Of a stretch of 64,000 bases of DNA, positions 44,768 to 53,580 are shown in pieces. The stretch comes from a virus: positions 150,014 through 214,013 of the IMG/VR virus record IMGVR_UViG_3300028558_000016; one strand, written 5' to 3'. The notes beneath the pieces are model-generated. The model worked only from the letters and a program-made list of their open reading frames with translations, was not told where the DNA came from and made no database searches. The stretch's first letter is position 1. The number at the start of each line of letters is the position of its first letter. Made by a program: the position numbers and the translations under genes.

Positions 44768-45471
44768 TCTTCGTAACGTTCTGAGAAACCGTCCAACTCT
44801 TCTTTAAGCATCTTGTCAGTTTCTTTTTCTATCAAAAGCTTCTTGGCTATCTTCCATTCACTGTAACTGCTCCAACCCATTAATTTGCTAATCTTTGGTT
44901 CTAAGTTCTGTCTCTCAATTCTATTTGATAGCTCTTGTAATTCGCTTTCGAGCTGTGGGTTAATTACTATTCTATGAGTAATATAATGAGGTTGTGTTTT
45001 AGTAACGAACATCCAAGGCTTCTTGAATTCAAACACCCACGAACCTCCTCTACCATATTTATGCATCTTCCATCTTTTCTCAAAACAATTTTGTTGTTTT
45101 GTTGTAAGCTTACCTGCTGCAAGAAGTTTATTCCACTCCTTATGATCGATGCCAGCAACTTCTTGTAAGATCGGTTTCTTTGTTTTTGTTTTGTAGTCTT
45201 TATATTCAAACTTCTTATCTCTTGATAAAATAGTATTCTGAATCATTTTTAAAATGCCTCTATAAAAATCGGCTTCCTTGCTCTTTGCAACATCTTCACG
45301 CATGACAAAGAAACGTTTGTATCCCCAACGTTCAGGTTTAGGAAGTTCAACCCAATTAAGGCTTCTCTTTCCTTGCATGAGACGCCATTTCTTCTTCCAA
45401 AGAGAAATGAGCTCCTTCTCATTTTCAAATTTATCCATGCGCCTTTGGCGTCTTTTTCCTACCTCTTTCAT
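44764..45471 (-). CDS. Basic hypothetical protein, 235 aa
   Basis: It starts MKEVGKRRQRRMDKFENEKE. The protein is rich in Lys, Arg and Trp, suggesting nucleic acid binding, with a helical C-terminal quarter (LQELSNRIERQNLEPKISKL). No family recognised. It is the last gene of the second reverse operon, overlapping the stop of the TM micro-gene. Confidence 0.6.
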   Translation of the reverse strand: MKEVGKRRQRRMDKFENEKELISLWKKKWRLMQGKRSLNWVELPKPERWGYKRFFVMREDVAKSKEADFYRGILKMIQNTILSRDKKFEYKDYKTKTKKPILQEVAGIDHKEWNKLLAAGKLTTKQQNCFEKRWKMHKYGRGGSWVFEFKKPWMFVTKTQPHYITHRIVINPQLESELQELSNRIERQNLEPKISKLMGWSSYSEWKIAKKLLIEKETDKMLKEELDGFSERYED

Positions 45472-45647
45472 TTTAATAAAAAATAAATTGTTAGCAATAC
45501 AACTATTCCTAATGCTATTATTAGTTTGGCTCTTCTGTTTTTCTTCTTTTTCTTCTTGTTGCCACCGCCATCTCCATCACCGATGCTTCCGACAATCTCA
45601 ACCGTTGCATCTATTAATGCTTCAGCTATTTCTCCACCTTCTATCAT
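45468..45647 (-). CDS. 59-aa single-TM protein
   Basis: It begins MIEGGEIAEALIDATVEIVG; then comes a Gly/Asp stretch, six consecutive Lys, and a C-terminal membrane segment (LIIALGIVVLLTIYFLL). The tail-anchored layout with basic residues before the TM places the N-terminus in the cytoplasm. It overlaps genes on both sides with ATGA junctions, which supports a real gene despite its size. Confidence 0.66.
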   Translation of the reverse strand: MIEGGEIAEALIDATVEIVGSIGDGDGGGNKKKKKKNRRAKLIIALGIVVLLTIYFLLK

Positions 45648-46234
45648 ACTTTAATTTTTTTTATTTCCACGTCAACGAAATCAACACCAGGGAAAACATC
45701 CTTAACGTATTTTTCTATTTCTTCTTTCTTGTTATTATTAAATACCGTAATAGCTAAAAATTGTTTGTCATCATTATTCCAGTAAGCATATACATTTTCG
45801 ATTTCAGGATCATTGTGAAATTTAGCTTCAATTGATTTTGCAACTGTTTTATAAATTTCTGTTGGTTCCTTCTCCCAGCATGAAACACAAAAATGTATTT
45901 CATTATCTCCCATCAATTTCAATTGCTCAGCAGTCCATTCCATATTACACTGAGCGCAATATTCATAAAATCCCCAAAGAACAATTTTTTCTATTCCAAA
46001 CTCTCTTATTTGTTCCATCTTTCCATCAACAGCTTTCAACAAATCATCTATGTCTCCGTCGCAATCTAATAAATAGTGTACTTTTCCTGGCTGAGCTTTT
46101 GACTCAAGCATCTTACACGAAACATATTTACCGATGGTCAGTTCTATATTCTTTCTTATATCTTCAGCAGCCATTGCATTTCCAGCATCCTGCATGTTTA
46201 ATTGGTCAGAATCGAAATTTAAGTGATATTCCAT
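45644..46234 (-). CDS. Hypothetical protein with paired CxxC motifs
   Basis: 196 residues. A putative zinc site is formed by CAQCNMEW (about 113-120) and HFCVSCWEKE (about 134-143). The N-terminal half and the C-terminal end are alpha/beta and may be a small regulatory domain. No family recognised. It shares the TAATG junction with the nucleotidyltransferase upstream and ATGA with the TM micro-gene downstream. Confidence 0.6.
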   Translation of the reverse strand: MEYHLNFDSDQLNMQDAGNAMAAEDIRKNIELTIGKYVSCKMLESKAQPGKVHYLLDCDGDIDDLLKAVDGKMEQIREFGIEKIVLWGFYEYCAQCNMEWTAEQLKLMGDNEIHFCVSCWEKEPTEIYKTVAKSIEAKFHNDPEIENVYAYWNNDDKQFLAITVFNNNKKEEIEKYVKDVFPGVDFVDVEIKKIKV

Positions 46235-47283
46235 TATGTGCTTTGTTTTTGAAGTTCAAATACTGTTTTTATATACTGTTTAATCAACTCAGGATCTGTC
46301 TCTAATATGTAATCGTCAAATGAACCGTCATCGTGAATCTTAAATTTATTCATGAATGCTCCAAGCTCTTGGCCTTTCAATCCAGTGATCTCCATTACAA
46401 TCTCGCCATTGTATTTTTCTTTTATCCTGTTTTCTCTTTCCATTTCAATGTGAAACTTATTCACTTCGCCTCTCACATTAGACCCGAAAAATTCATCAAT
46501 AGTTCCTACTAACCTATTCGGAAAATATTCGTCAACAATCTTATCAAAGAAAGAAGTTTGATTTGCCTTCGGCTTTGTCTCTTCCAACCAATCCAAGAAA
46601 CGAGAGAATGTTTTTCTTTTCCTGTCTCTCTTTTCATTTATGGCAGACAATTCATCAAATAAAGCTGGATTGAAATACTTTCCAGTTGCAACCCATTCAA
46701 ATATGTCTTCAAGCGTCGTGAATCCCTTGTTCCATTTCTCCGGATTCAAACCAAGAAATTCTAATATCTTAGTTTGATCTTTTGTAACAAGAATCTCCTT
46801 ACGTATTCCTCTTTCATCCCTCAACGGATAAATCAATCCTTGGTGTCCGTACTTTAAACCAAACTTATGAAAGAATCTTCCGAGAATATTTCCAACGTCA
46901 TTGAAAGAATAATATGCTATTGACGTTTCGTAATCGGCAACGGTACAGATTAGGTCAATCTGAAAATTGTCATACAAGAAGCTAAAGCAATTATGATTGG
47001 TTGAATAGTTTGGATCTTTCTTCATTTCCTTAATTGGAGTGAACCCAAAGTGCTGTATCACAGCATCTCTAACAACATCTGTGTTGGCTTTAACCAAGAC
47101 GTCAAGATCTCCGAAATCTTCCTTGGCCGAGTAATATGGAACTGGTGTGAATTTTATCTTCTCATCTGGTAATAGGCCTTCCACTTTGGAAAGTATTATT
47201 TCCAATTCAGGGACGAACTTCTTCATAAGTTCATCAAATTGTTCCTTGGGCATTCTTGTTGCCCCCAATAGAGATCCTCCCAT
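46234..47283 (-). CDS. Pol beta-superfamily nucleotidyltransferase
   Basis: Up to 349 residues. The catalytic carboxylates appear as FGDLDVLV (Asp59, Asp61) and the third strand FQIDLI (Asp110), as in NTases that transfer nucleotides to tRNA, RNA, antibiotics or proteins. The C-terminal 200 residues are helical and probably substrate-binding. The start is uncertain: ATG at 47283, or 47253 (MPKEQFDELMKKF), which would cut the overlap with the upstream gene from 50 to 20 bases. Role in infection unknown. Confidence 0.7.
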   Translation of the reverse strand: MGGSLLGATRMPKEQFDELMKKFVPELEIILSKVEGLLPDEKIKFTPVPYYSAKEDFGDLDVLVKANTDVVRDAVIQHFGFTPIKEMKKDPNYSTNHNCFSFLYDNFQIDLICTVADYETSIAYYSFNDVGNILGRFFHKFGLKYGHQGLIYPLRDERGIRKEILVTKDQTKILEFLGLNPEKWNKGFTTLEDIFEWVATGKYFNPALFDELSAINEKRDRKRKTFSRFLDWLEETKPKANQTSFFDKIVDEYFPNRLVGTIDEFFGSNVRGEVNKFHIEMERENRIKEKYNGEIVMEITGLKGQELGAFMNKFKIHDDGSFDDYILETDPELIKQYIKTVFELQKQST

Positions 47284-47590
47284 TTATTTCCTTTATTATG
47301 TCTTTTACAAATTTTAAAACTTTATACTTCCCAGAGCTCAATTCATTATAAAATGCTTCCCATTCACCGTAAGCCAATTCGTTATTCTTACTTTCGAGAA
47401 ATTTTAAAATCTCTTCTGTATATTTGGTTTCAACAAATTTTGTTGTCACTCTTCTGGTTTCGCCGTCCACTACAACATAAGTGGCCAACCCATACTTTGG
47501 AGCTGCATATTTTGATGGAAAATCTGGTGCATTATTATTCCCCGTTCGCATCGGTAACAATTGATTTTGTATTTTATGAACCTGTCTCAT
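47234..47590 (-). CDS. Hypothetical protein, 118 aa
   Basis: It starts MRQVHKIQNQLLPMRTGNNN. A beta-strand pair (GLATYVVVDGETRRVTTKF) precedes a helical, Lys/Glu-rich C-terminal half. Unrecognised. It overlaps the gene before it by ATGA and the NTase after it by up to 50 bases, so translation of the NTase is probably coupled to it. Confidence 0.58.
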   Translation of the reverse strand: MRQVHKIQNQLLPMRTGNNNAPDFPSKYAAPKYGLATYVVVDGETRRVTTKFVETKYTEEILKFLESKNNELAYGEWEAFYNELSSGKYKVLKFVKDIIKEINGRISIGGNKNAQGTI

Positions 47591-47892
47591 GCCAAAAATA
47601 TTCTCATCTGAAAGAATTTCATCTCAAAAGTATATCCCATTCCCAGGATGTACTTAAGAAACACCTTCTTCTCTTCCTCGTTGTTAAATTGTACATCAAA
47701 GAATTCAGTACATGGCCAATCAATAAAAGCCGGTTCTGCTATTTCCAGCAACCTTTTTATCCGCCATTGACACTCTTGCATCAATTCTGGATTCCTCTTA
47801 TTCAACCATGCCCATCTGGCATCATTTATGTCGGGTATCTTTTCTATCATCTGTGGCCTTTTGATCGCTAATATATACAATAGGTATGACAT
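47587..47892 (-). CDS. Hypothetical protein, first gene of second reverse operon
   Basis: Frame of 101 codons from 47892. A start at 47850 (MIEKIPDINDARWAWLNKRN) is equally possible and would free the divergent promoter region. The visible protein has Trp and Glu-rich helices and a C-terminal hydrophobic end. Function unknown. Confidence 0.55.
   Translation of the reverse strand: MSYLLYILAIKRPQMIEKIPDINDARWAWLNKRNPELMQECQWRIKRLLEIAEPAFIDWPCTEFFDVQFNNEEEKKVFLKYILGMGYTFEMKFFQMRIFLA
47870..47877 (+). promoter_or_regulatory. AATATATA late-promoter-like motif
   Basis: In the short divergent region between the reverse operon and the coiled-coil gene. It is 8 bases before the ATG at 47886 and 41 before the one at 47919. 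Confidence 0.45.
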
Positions 47893-48182
47893 TTAACAAC
47901 CCTTTAATAGATAAAAACATGGTATTAGAACAGATAGAAAAAGAAAGCATCCTTGCACTGTTAAACAACTACAGGCAGATTCACGACGGATTATCAAAAA
48001 TTGAAGGTTCCATCAACGAGATGCAAAAAGCACTCACAGACTTGTTCAACGCTAAAGATGCGCTGATAAAGAACCTTGAAGACAACAGAGAAGGAGAGTC
48101 CACTCTCATAAAAGGATTAGTGGAAAAATATGGAGAAGGAAAATTAAACCTCGAGAACTTCGAGTGGGTTATAAACAAATGA
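47886..48182 (+). CDS. Coiled-coil protein
   Basis: 98 residues from 47886, or 87 from the ATG at 47919 (MVLEQIEKESILALLNNYRQ). It is almost all helix with heptad spacing (LSKIEGSINEMQKALTDLFN). It overlaps the TM protein that follows by ATGA, which suggests that the two work together. Confidence 0.6.
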   Translation: MTFNNPLIDKNMVLEQIEKESILALLNNYRQIHDGLSKIEGSINEMQKALTDLFNAKDALIKNLEDNREGESTLIKGLVEKYGEGKLNLENFEWVINK

Positions 48183-48979
48183 GCACAGTAACAGATATTT
48201 TAGGAAAGATCTTCAAAAAGGAAAACAGGGAATTCATTCTCGTTGTTGCCTTAGGGATCGTCATCATGCTTTGGTGGAGAGGCTGCAGCAAAACCAACGA
48301 CGAGAAAGCTGAAATGAAAAGACAGCAAGAAATAGCAGCCCAGAACAATAGAGCTTTAACCGACAGCTTGAGACTTGTCAAAAACAGAGCTGGAGAAATT
48401 GAAGCGATAAAATCGTCTTTCGTTTCCAAGCTTTCTGATCTTGAACAGCTAAACAGAGATTTATATGCTGAGTCGAAGAAAGAGATTGGAAATCTTAAAG
48501 CTTTAATCAAGGGAAGCCTTGATGCAAGCAGCGGAGACGTTGTCATATCTAATGAATTGAAAAGCTATCCTGATGGAAAAACCTACGGGCTTCTATTTGA
48601 CAAGACGAGAATAGACAGCGGAATGGTTTGGAGCATCAAAGGCGAAAGCAGATTCAAATTGGAGAACAACACCATATTTCCAGGACAGACTGAGATATTC
48701 AATAATGACATGAAGCTTAAAGTAGTTCTTGGTTTCAAAGAGAACAAAGACAACTATGAAGTATTTGCAAGGTCAGCATCTCCATTCGTAAAATTCGACG
48801 ATCTCAGCGGAGTAATGCTTATTCCGAAAAAGGCAGATCCATTGTTAACGCCTCCAGCCAAGAACAAGAGATTTGGTCTTGGAATAAACATCGGATATGG
48901 AGTTGGATTCTTAAACAAACAAGTGATGCTGACTCCATACGTCGGCTTTGGTCTTCAATATAACTTACTTAAATTCTAA
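48179..48979 (+). CDS. Envelope-spanning (spanin-like) protein candidate
   Basis: The start at 48179 forms an ATGA overlap with the coiled-coil gene; the GTG at 48164 is less likely. 266 residues: one TM segment (about 20-38, EFILVVALGIVIMLWWRG), a long coiled coil (about 42-115), a beta domain, then a C-terminal stretch like outer-membrane strands (RFGLGINIGYGVGFLN; LTPYVGFGLQYNLLKF). Inner-membrane anchor, periplasmic rod and outer-membrane end are what a unimolecular spanin would have. No known spanin is matched. Confidence 0.52.
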   Translation: MSTVTDILGKIFKKENREFILVVALGIVIMLWWRGCSKTNDEKAEMKRQQEIAAQNNRALTDSLRLVKNRAGEIEAIKSSFVSKLSDLEQLNRDLYAESKKEIGNLKALIKGSLDASSGDVVISNELKSYPDGKTYGLLFDKTRIDSGMVWSIKGESRFKLENNTIFPGQTEIFNNDMKLKVVLGFKENKDNYEVFARSASPFVKFDDLSGVMLIPKKADPLLTPPAKNKRFGLGINIGYGVGFLNKQVMLTPYVGFGLQYNLLKF

Positions 48980-51024
48980 TGAGCTTCACACAAAGATTTG
49001 TACAACTTACCGATTTCATCATGCTTGAATACAGGTACACAAGCCCTGTTACTCCTGACGAATTCAATTATAGCTTTACAAGAATAGTAAACAATCACAT
49101 GGGTGGAATAATCCAACTCATGAATCCCGATGGAGCCATCGATGACACTGGAAACGTTAGAGAAAGATCGGCAGTGCAAACTGCGTCTGGAACCTATGTT
49201 GACACAGACAAGGACCAGGTTCCTGATTTCTTGACATACGACCAAAGTCTTGGAAATATTTCAACAACAGTTATCACAGGTGCAAACACTCCTTATGATA
49301 CGTTGAGATTTCACATTGTCTCTGGTTACAACTTTGAAGACAAGGACGGAGTTATCGCTCAGATCACAGCAATGGAAAGATCTGGAAAACCAATGCAACT
49401 TGCAAATGTGGTGTTCTTGAAAGATGCGGATTTCTTCGTGTTCAACGCAAGACCGATTTGGCTTGGCGATAGATTATATGACAGATATTTTGAATGCAAA
49501 GTTCCATCGGTAAAGCTGATCAACGACATATTCTATTCTCTCGAAGGAAATCCTGGTCAGGTAAATACTCTTGTCGCAAAGATAACTTCAAACGGACTTG
49601 GTTTTTTACGAGCAGCTCCATTAAACATTTCTATAACAGACATCTCATCCACGACGGTTCAAACCGTTGGCGGTGCAAGATACAAAAACTATAAAATCGG
49701 TGGAACCAAGGTTGTTCCTCTAAATCAATCTGACGAATTTGGATTGTTGAGCGCGGTAGTTCAACCTTCTCCTGTTGGTGATTATTTTGAATACTTCGCT
49801 TCATGGGCAGGTGGATTCATAGAAGACTTTTTGTTTAACGCAAACACTCTTCCAGGAAACAATTACATCGTTCTACATGAGATAAGAGTATTTGAACAAC
49901 AAGGATCTGCTTTCACGTTGACTGACACCTTGCAAATGATCCAAGAAGACAAATTCGATCAGCCAAGGAAATTCAGACCTATATTGACCAATGCAGACAG
50001 AGACGTTTCCTTCACGTTGGAATACACAGTTAGATTATACAACAAGGCAGACTCATCTCAGATAATAAGAACAGCAAACTACACAAGCTTCAATCCAAAG
50101 GAATGGGGCTTAAAGATTCAACCTCTCAAGCTTCTAAATGAGCCTGAGCCGTTCATCATATACAACAGAGTTGTTGCAGGTCCAACATTTCAAAACGAAG
50201 CTTTTGTTAATACAATAGCAGACGTTCAACCGTTCAATACTAAATTTGTTCCATCATTCTTTGACAGGTTCAGCGTCAACATCCATCATGACACAGTTAT
50301 CGTGGATAAGAACGGACAGCTTGTTGTTGACAGAACATCCACGACCACTTTGGTTTACGGACAAGGAGATTGCAACATCATCGTGAATCCTTTCGATAAC
50401 TTTTTTAAGTTCACCATATTGAAAACTAATGGAACTGAAACACCAACTCCTTTGGATCTTGGTAGCAGCGCCATGTATTATCTCGTGTTCATTGACAACC
50501 AAAACAAGAAGCAAAGATTTCCATCATCGGTAGATCCTGTTCTTGCCGATCCTTCTAAGGGAGACGTGTTGTTTAAGGTTCCTGAAGCTGATGCGACAAA
50601 CATCGTGACATTCACGACAAAGGAATTTTATATAGTTTCCAAGTTCACTGATGGAGTTGAGACTCAAATATATCAAGGAGTTTACAACAAACCTGCAGAC
50701 ATTCAAGCTGTCAAGACTTCTAATGCAGCTCTTCAAACTTCACAGAGCACAGCAATAGAAACAAAGATAACAGAAATAACAACTAAACAGGACGACATCA
50801 TTGCACAGACTAATGCAATCAAGAATTCAGGATTGACTCAGCAAGCAAATGCAATTTCAGTTAAGGTGGAAATTCCAGGATTGGCAGCAACTGTTCCAGC
50901 AGATTCGATGAATTCAATTGTTGCGAGCATAGTTCCAGTTTCGATCTCCAAGAAATCTGCTTCTACACAAGCGACTGACGATAAGCTGAAGGCGCAAGCA
51001 GATCAAAACAAAGCAAGTAACTAA
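48979..51024 (+). CDS. Virion structural protein, 681 aa
   Basis: Starts MSFTQRFVQLTDFIMLEYRY. Mostly beta sequence rich in Asp, Asn, Thr and Phe, with a C-terminal Gln/Ala/Thr-rich helical region (about 575-680, EITTKQDDIIAQTNAIKNSG). It overlaps the tail-tube-fold gene by one base, so a tail or baseplate role is likely. T4 counterpart not identified. Confidence 0.6.
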   Translation: MSFTQRFVQLTDFIMLEYRYTSPVTPDEFNYSFTRIVNNHMGGIIQLMNPDGAIDDTGNVRERSAVQTASGTYVDTDKDQVPDFLTYDQSLGNISTTVITGANTPYDTLRFHIVSGYNFEDKDGVIAQITAMERSGKPMQLANVVFLKDADFFVFNARPIWLGDRLYDRYFECKVPSVKLINDIFYSLEGNPGQVNTLVAKITSNGLGFLRAAPLNISITDISSTTVQTVGGARYKNYKIGGTKVVPLNQSDEFGLLSAVVQPSPVGDYFEYFASWAGGFIEDFLFNANTLPGNNYIVLHEIRVFEQQGSAFTLTDTLQMIQEDKFDQPRKFRPILTNADRDVSFTLEYTVRLYNKADSSQIIRTANYTSFNPKEWGLKIQPLKLLNEPEPFIIYNRVVAGPTFQNEAFVNTIADVQPFNTKFVPSFFDRFSVNIHHDTVIVDKNGQLVVDRTSTTTLVYGQGDCNIIVNPFDNFFKFTILKTNGTETPTPLDLGSSAMYYLVFIDNQNKKQRFPSSVDPVLADPSKGDVLFKVPEADATNIVTFTTKEFYIVSKFTDGVETQIYQGVYNKPADIQAVKTSNAALQTSQSTAIETKITEITTKQDDIIAQTNAIKNSGLTQQANAISVKVEIPGLAATVPADSMNSIVASIVPVSISKKSASTQATDDKLKAQADQNKASN

Positions 51025-51572
51025 TGATTATAAATAGCAGGTCATCCAATTTTTTATTCACGTTTCCAAAGGGATTCTTTTCTAAGGCTGTCATTGACAA
51101 GTACACGCCTTATGTAAAGAGAAATCCTTTGCCGTACGATAATTTAGAAAATTTCATGGCAGCCCAAATACAAAGCGTAACGTTTCCTACTTTAAGCATG
51201 GAACCTGTTAGACAGACAAGGCTTTATGGCAAGTCACAGGAATACAAGAACTCAACTCCAATTGCAGATTTATTTACGAGAGACATCCAGGTTACGTTTA
51301 AGTCATTGGACGGTTACATCAATTATTGGATATTCATGGAAAATGCCTTGGAGTATCTCAGCTTTGAGAACAAGACCCTTTATTTCGACGATTTACAGAT
51401 GAGGTTCTTGGACCAAGAAGGCCACGTCATCACGACAACTCAGTATAAAGGAACTTATTTCAAATCATTGTCAGAGGTGACCCTTTCTTATTCAGACAAC
51501 AACCCTGACTTTAAGACATTTACTGCGACATTTGGGTTCTTTAAGATGGACATATTCGTTGACCACGATTAA
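51024..51572 (+). CDS. Tail-tube-fold protein (gp19/gp54-like)
   Basis: 182 residues, the usual size of a T4 tail tube subunit (163). The region SVTFPTLSMEPVRQTRLYGK and DLFTRDIQVTFKSLDGYINY matches the layout of gp19-type tube proteins, which in T4 also build the gp48/gp54 baseplate hub. It has no leader. It could be the tube subunit or a tube-initiator; the single copy in this window cannot decide. Confidence 0.62.
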   Translation: MIINSRSSNFLFTFPKGFFSKAVIDKYTPYVKRNPLPYDNLENFMAAQIQSVTFPTLSMEPVRQTRLYGKSQEYKNSTPIADLFTRDIQVTFKSLDGYINYWIFMENALEYLSFENKTLYFDDLQMRFLDQEGHVITTTQYKGTYFKSLSEVTLSYSDNNPDFKTFTATFGFFKMDIFVDHD

Positions 51573-51578
51573 TATATA
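51571..51578 (+). promoter_or_regulatory. AATATATA late-promoter-like motif
   Basis: 20 bases before the leader gene at 51599, the same spacing as the copies at 5253 and 6053. Confidence 0.5.
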
Positions 51579-51598
51579 GACAAAGAAATACAGTTAAC

Positions 51599-51820
51599 AT
51601 GAAGAACATCAAATTATTCGAGAATTTTAGAACCGATGATGCTAAGAAAGCATTTGATGCGGTAACAGAACTAAGCGCCCAAGAACTGGAAGAATTTCTG
51701 TTTGCACTTTCTAAATACTTTGATGACAGCAAAGAAGAATTAACCAACATGAACGCGGAAGACATAAGCAAATCTTTGCATGACGCTGCTGAAATGGTAC
51801 AAAATAGATCAGGAAATTAA
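51599..51820 (+). CDS. Small leader-tagged helical protein
   Basis: 73 residues starting MKNIKLFENFRTDD, LFE at 6-8. The rest is two helices (AKKAFDAVTELSAQELEEFL). It resembles the tagged protein at 53383 in size and helical make-up. First gene of the second leader-gene cluster. Confidence 0.68.
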   Translation: MKNIKLFENFRTDDAKKAFDAVTELSAQELEEFLFALSKYFDDSKEELTNMNAEDISKSLHDAAEMVQNRSGN

Positions 51821-51821
51821 T

Positions 51822-52661
51822 ATGAGAATAAAATTATTCGAGAACTTTAGCAAAGGCCCAGAGCTTTTGAATTCATTCCAGGATGCTGAAAGCAAGTTAT
51901 CCGATAAAGATGGAATTGTATTGCCTGGAGTAACAGGAGACATGACTCATATTGAAGATGCCATTAAAGACATCCCACACAATGAGGCTTACGTTCTAAT
52001 CACAGACCAAAGCAGTCACGTTGCTTCTTCATGGAAGAGCGATGTGTTTCTTGTTGGTGGAACTAAGGAAGGTGAAATGTCCATAAAACAATATTTCGAT
52101 GAAGAATGGACAGACCCAGCAGGTGGAACACACCGTGGAAACGAAGAAGATCCAGCCGCAGCTTATGAAGCCGAAGTCAAAGCCAAAAAAGTTCCATTGA
52201 AAGATTTATTAAAGAGTAAATCAATAGAGCCAGGTAATTTCCTTTCAATGAAAGGTTGGCCAAAAGCTCTTGTTGACGGAATAGATTATGCTAAGAAAAC
52301 AATATCTCTTCAATTCAAAGAAGATGGTCCTATAAATGATTATAAGTTCGATGATGAGTCTCTTGAAAAAGGAAATATCATGACAAAATTATGGGAGCAC
52401 GTAAACGAAGGAACCATGATCTCAAAGAGAAATATGGATCTTGACGCATTCAAACACCAAGGTTCTTTCTTCAATAGAGAACCTCATTCAAACGATTCTC
52501 CTGTTCATGGTAAATCTATAAAAGAACTCAACGAAGAAAGATCTGGCGATCTTTTAATGGAACTAACTAACGTCATAACAAGATATAAAACTAAGATGAA
52601 GCCAGAAGCTATCTTTGATGTTTTACATCTTTTAGCTGAAAGACAAAAGAACGAATTTTAA
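51822..52661 (+). CDS. Leader-tagged protein, 280 aa
   Basis: The start at 51822 gives MRIKLFENFSKGPE; the in-frame ATG at 51780 overlaps the gene before it. LFE at 5-7 is the cut candidate. After an alpha/beta N-terminal domain (NEAYVLITDQSSHVASSWKS) there is an Ala/Glu/Lys linker and a C-terminal helical part (LLMELTNVITRYKTKMKPEA). It is one of the larger tagged products. Function unknown. Confidence 0.68.
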   Translation: MRIKLFENFSKGPELLNSFQDAESKLSDKDGIVLPGVTGDMTHIEDAIKDIPHNEAYVLITDQSSHVASSWKSDVFLVGGTKEGEMSIKQYFDEEWTDPAGGTHRGNEEDPAAAYEAEVKAKKVPLKDLLKSKSIEPGNFLSMKGWPKALVDGIDYAKKTISLQFKEDGPINDYKFDDESLEKGNIMTKLWEHVNEGTMISKRNMDLDAFKHQGSFFNREPHSNDSPVHGKSIKELNEERSGDLLMELTNVITRYKTKMKPEAIFDVLHLLAERQKNEF

Positions 52662-52662
52662 T

Positions 52663-52914
52663 ATGGAAAAACTAAAACTGTTTGAAGCATTCGTCAATGA
52701 AGACGATATAAGAGCAAGAGGAGTTATTGACAGCAAAGAAGCTTTAGTTGCATTCATGACATCTCTTGTTAGAGGTGAAGTTGCACAGCTCATAGGTGGA
52801 AAGATGACACAAACAAACATCAAAATAATCTTGGCTGACATTGGCTTCGATCAAATCGAAGAAGCTTTAGATGAGATTAAGAAAGAAGTTGAAAGATTAA
52901 AAAAAGAAATGTAA
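52663..52914 (+). CDS. Small leader-tagged helical protein, 83 aa
   Basis: It begins MEKLKLFEAFVNEDD, VNE at 11-13. The helical body (SKEALVAFMTSLVRGEVAQL) shares a TSLVRGEVxxxIGGKMT-type pattern with VSSI...LRAKLTWGN of the protein at 53383, so the two may be diverged paralogues. Confidence 0.68.
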   Translation: MEKLKLFEAFVNEDDIRARGVIDSKEALVAFMTSLVRGEVAQLIGGKMTQTNIKIILADIGFDQIEEALDEIKKEVERLKKEM

Positions 52915-52916
52915 TC

Positions 52917-53285
52917 ATGACATTCGAGGAATATTACAACAAGAAGGTTTCTGAATCGCAAGACGATTTCAAACTATTCACGGACTTCAAGTCTGAAGAG
53001 AACAAAGGACTTTATTATCTGACTGAGCAAGAAAATGCTCAGATAGACGAATATGTAAAGATGTTTGAGAGCGAACATGGAAATGACCTGTCTAAACTTG
53101 ACGAGGCTTTCTTTGGAAAAATCATGGGTGGTGTTGCTGGTTTCTTAGTTGGACCGACCATCGGCAAGATCATCGCAAACGCACTTGGTATCGAAAAAGG
53201 AATTTTGTTTGACATGTTCACAAGCAGATTGGTTTCTACCGCTCTTGGATCTGCCATAGGAAAATCCATCGGCCAAAAGAAATAA
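52917..53285 (+). CDS. Glycine-zipper membrane-active protein, possible tagged protein
   Basis: 122 residues. The start MTFEEYYNKKVSES is a distant version of the leader (VSE at 11-13), and a second site LDE-A occurs near residue 63. The C-terminal half is a glycine-zipper pair (GKIMGGVAGFLVGPTIGKII; STALGSAIGKSIG), as in pore-forming and membrane-inserting proteins. It may help DNA pass the host membrane if packaged, or act on the membrane from inside. Confidence 0.58.
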   Translation: MTFEEYYNKKVSESQDDFKLFTDFKSEENKGLYYLTEQENAQIDEYVKMFESEHGNDLSKLDEAFFGKIMGGVAGFLVGPTIGKIIANALGIEKGILFDMFTSRLVSTALGSAIGKSIGQKK

Positions 53286-53386
53286 TGAAGCCGTTTCATG
53301 ATATGTGGATGGCATGGATAACATGCTACATTGCAATGCTGCAAACCCCATTCATGATATTAAAAGAATCTACAAAGAAGAAATGA
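53285..53386 (+). CDS. 33-aa micro-protein
   Basis: MKPFHDMWMAWITCYIAMLQ begins a small Met/Trp-rich, mostly hydrophobic peptide with a basic end. Its start shares a base with the stop before it and its stop overlaps the next leader gene (ATGA). A small membrane peptide is likely; the function is unknown. Confidence 0.5.
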   Translation: MKPFHDMWMAWITCYIAMLQTPFMILKESTKKK

Positions 53387-53574
53387 GAATCAATAAATAC
53401 GACGATTTTGACATGAACGAGGGATATGCAGAAACTCTTAAGCTGGTAGTTTCTTCCATTAAAAACGCTTCAGACGAAGAGATCGATAAAATCAGTCAAA
53501 TACTCAGAGCCAAATTAACGTGGGGCAACATCAAGGACATTGCCGACGTCTTACATGTAGAAATACAAAAATAA
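53383..53574 (+). CDS. Small protein with degenerate leader, 63 aa
   Basis: The start at 53383 gives MRINKYDDFDMNEGYA (MNE at 11-13, then Gly); the in-frame ATG at 53305 is out of step with the ATGA overlap. The body is helical (VSSIKNASDEEIDKISQILR) and resembles the tagged protein at 52663. Confidence 0.62.
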   Translation: MRINKYDDFDMNEGYAETLKLVVSSIKNASDEEIDKISQILRAKLTWGNIKDIADVLHVEIQK

Positions 53575-53580
53575 TCCTTC

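Noticed and set aside
45278-47871. Three forward-strand frames of 145-172 codons (45278, 45832, 47353)
   Set aside because: They lie antisense to the second reverse operon, whose genes have consistent TAATG/ATGA junctions and NTase and zinc motifs.
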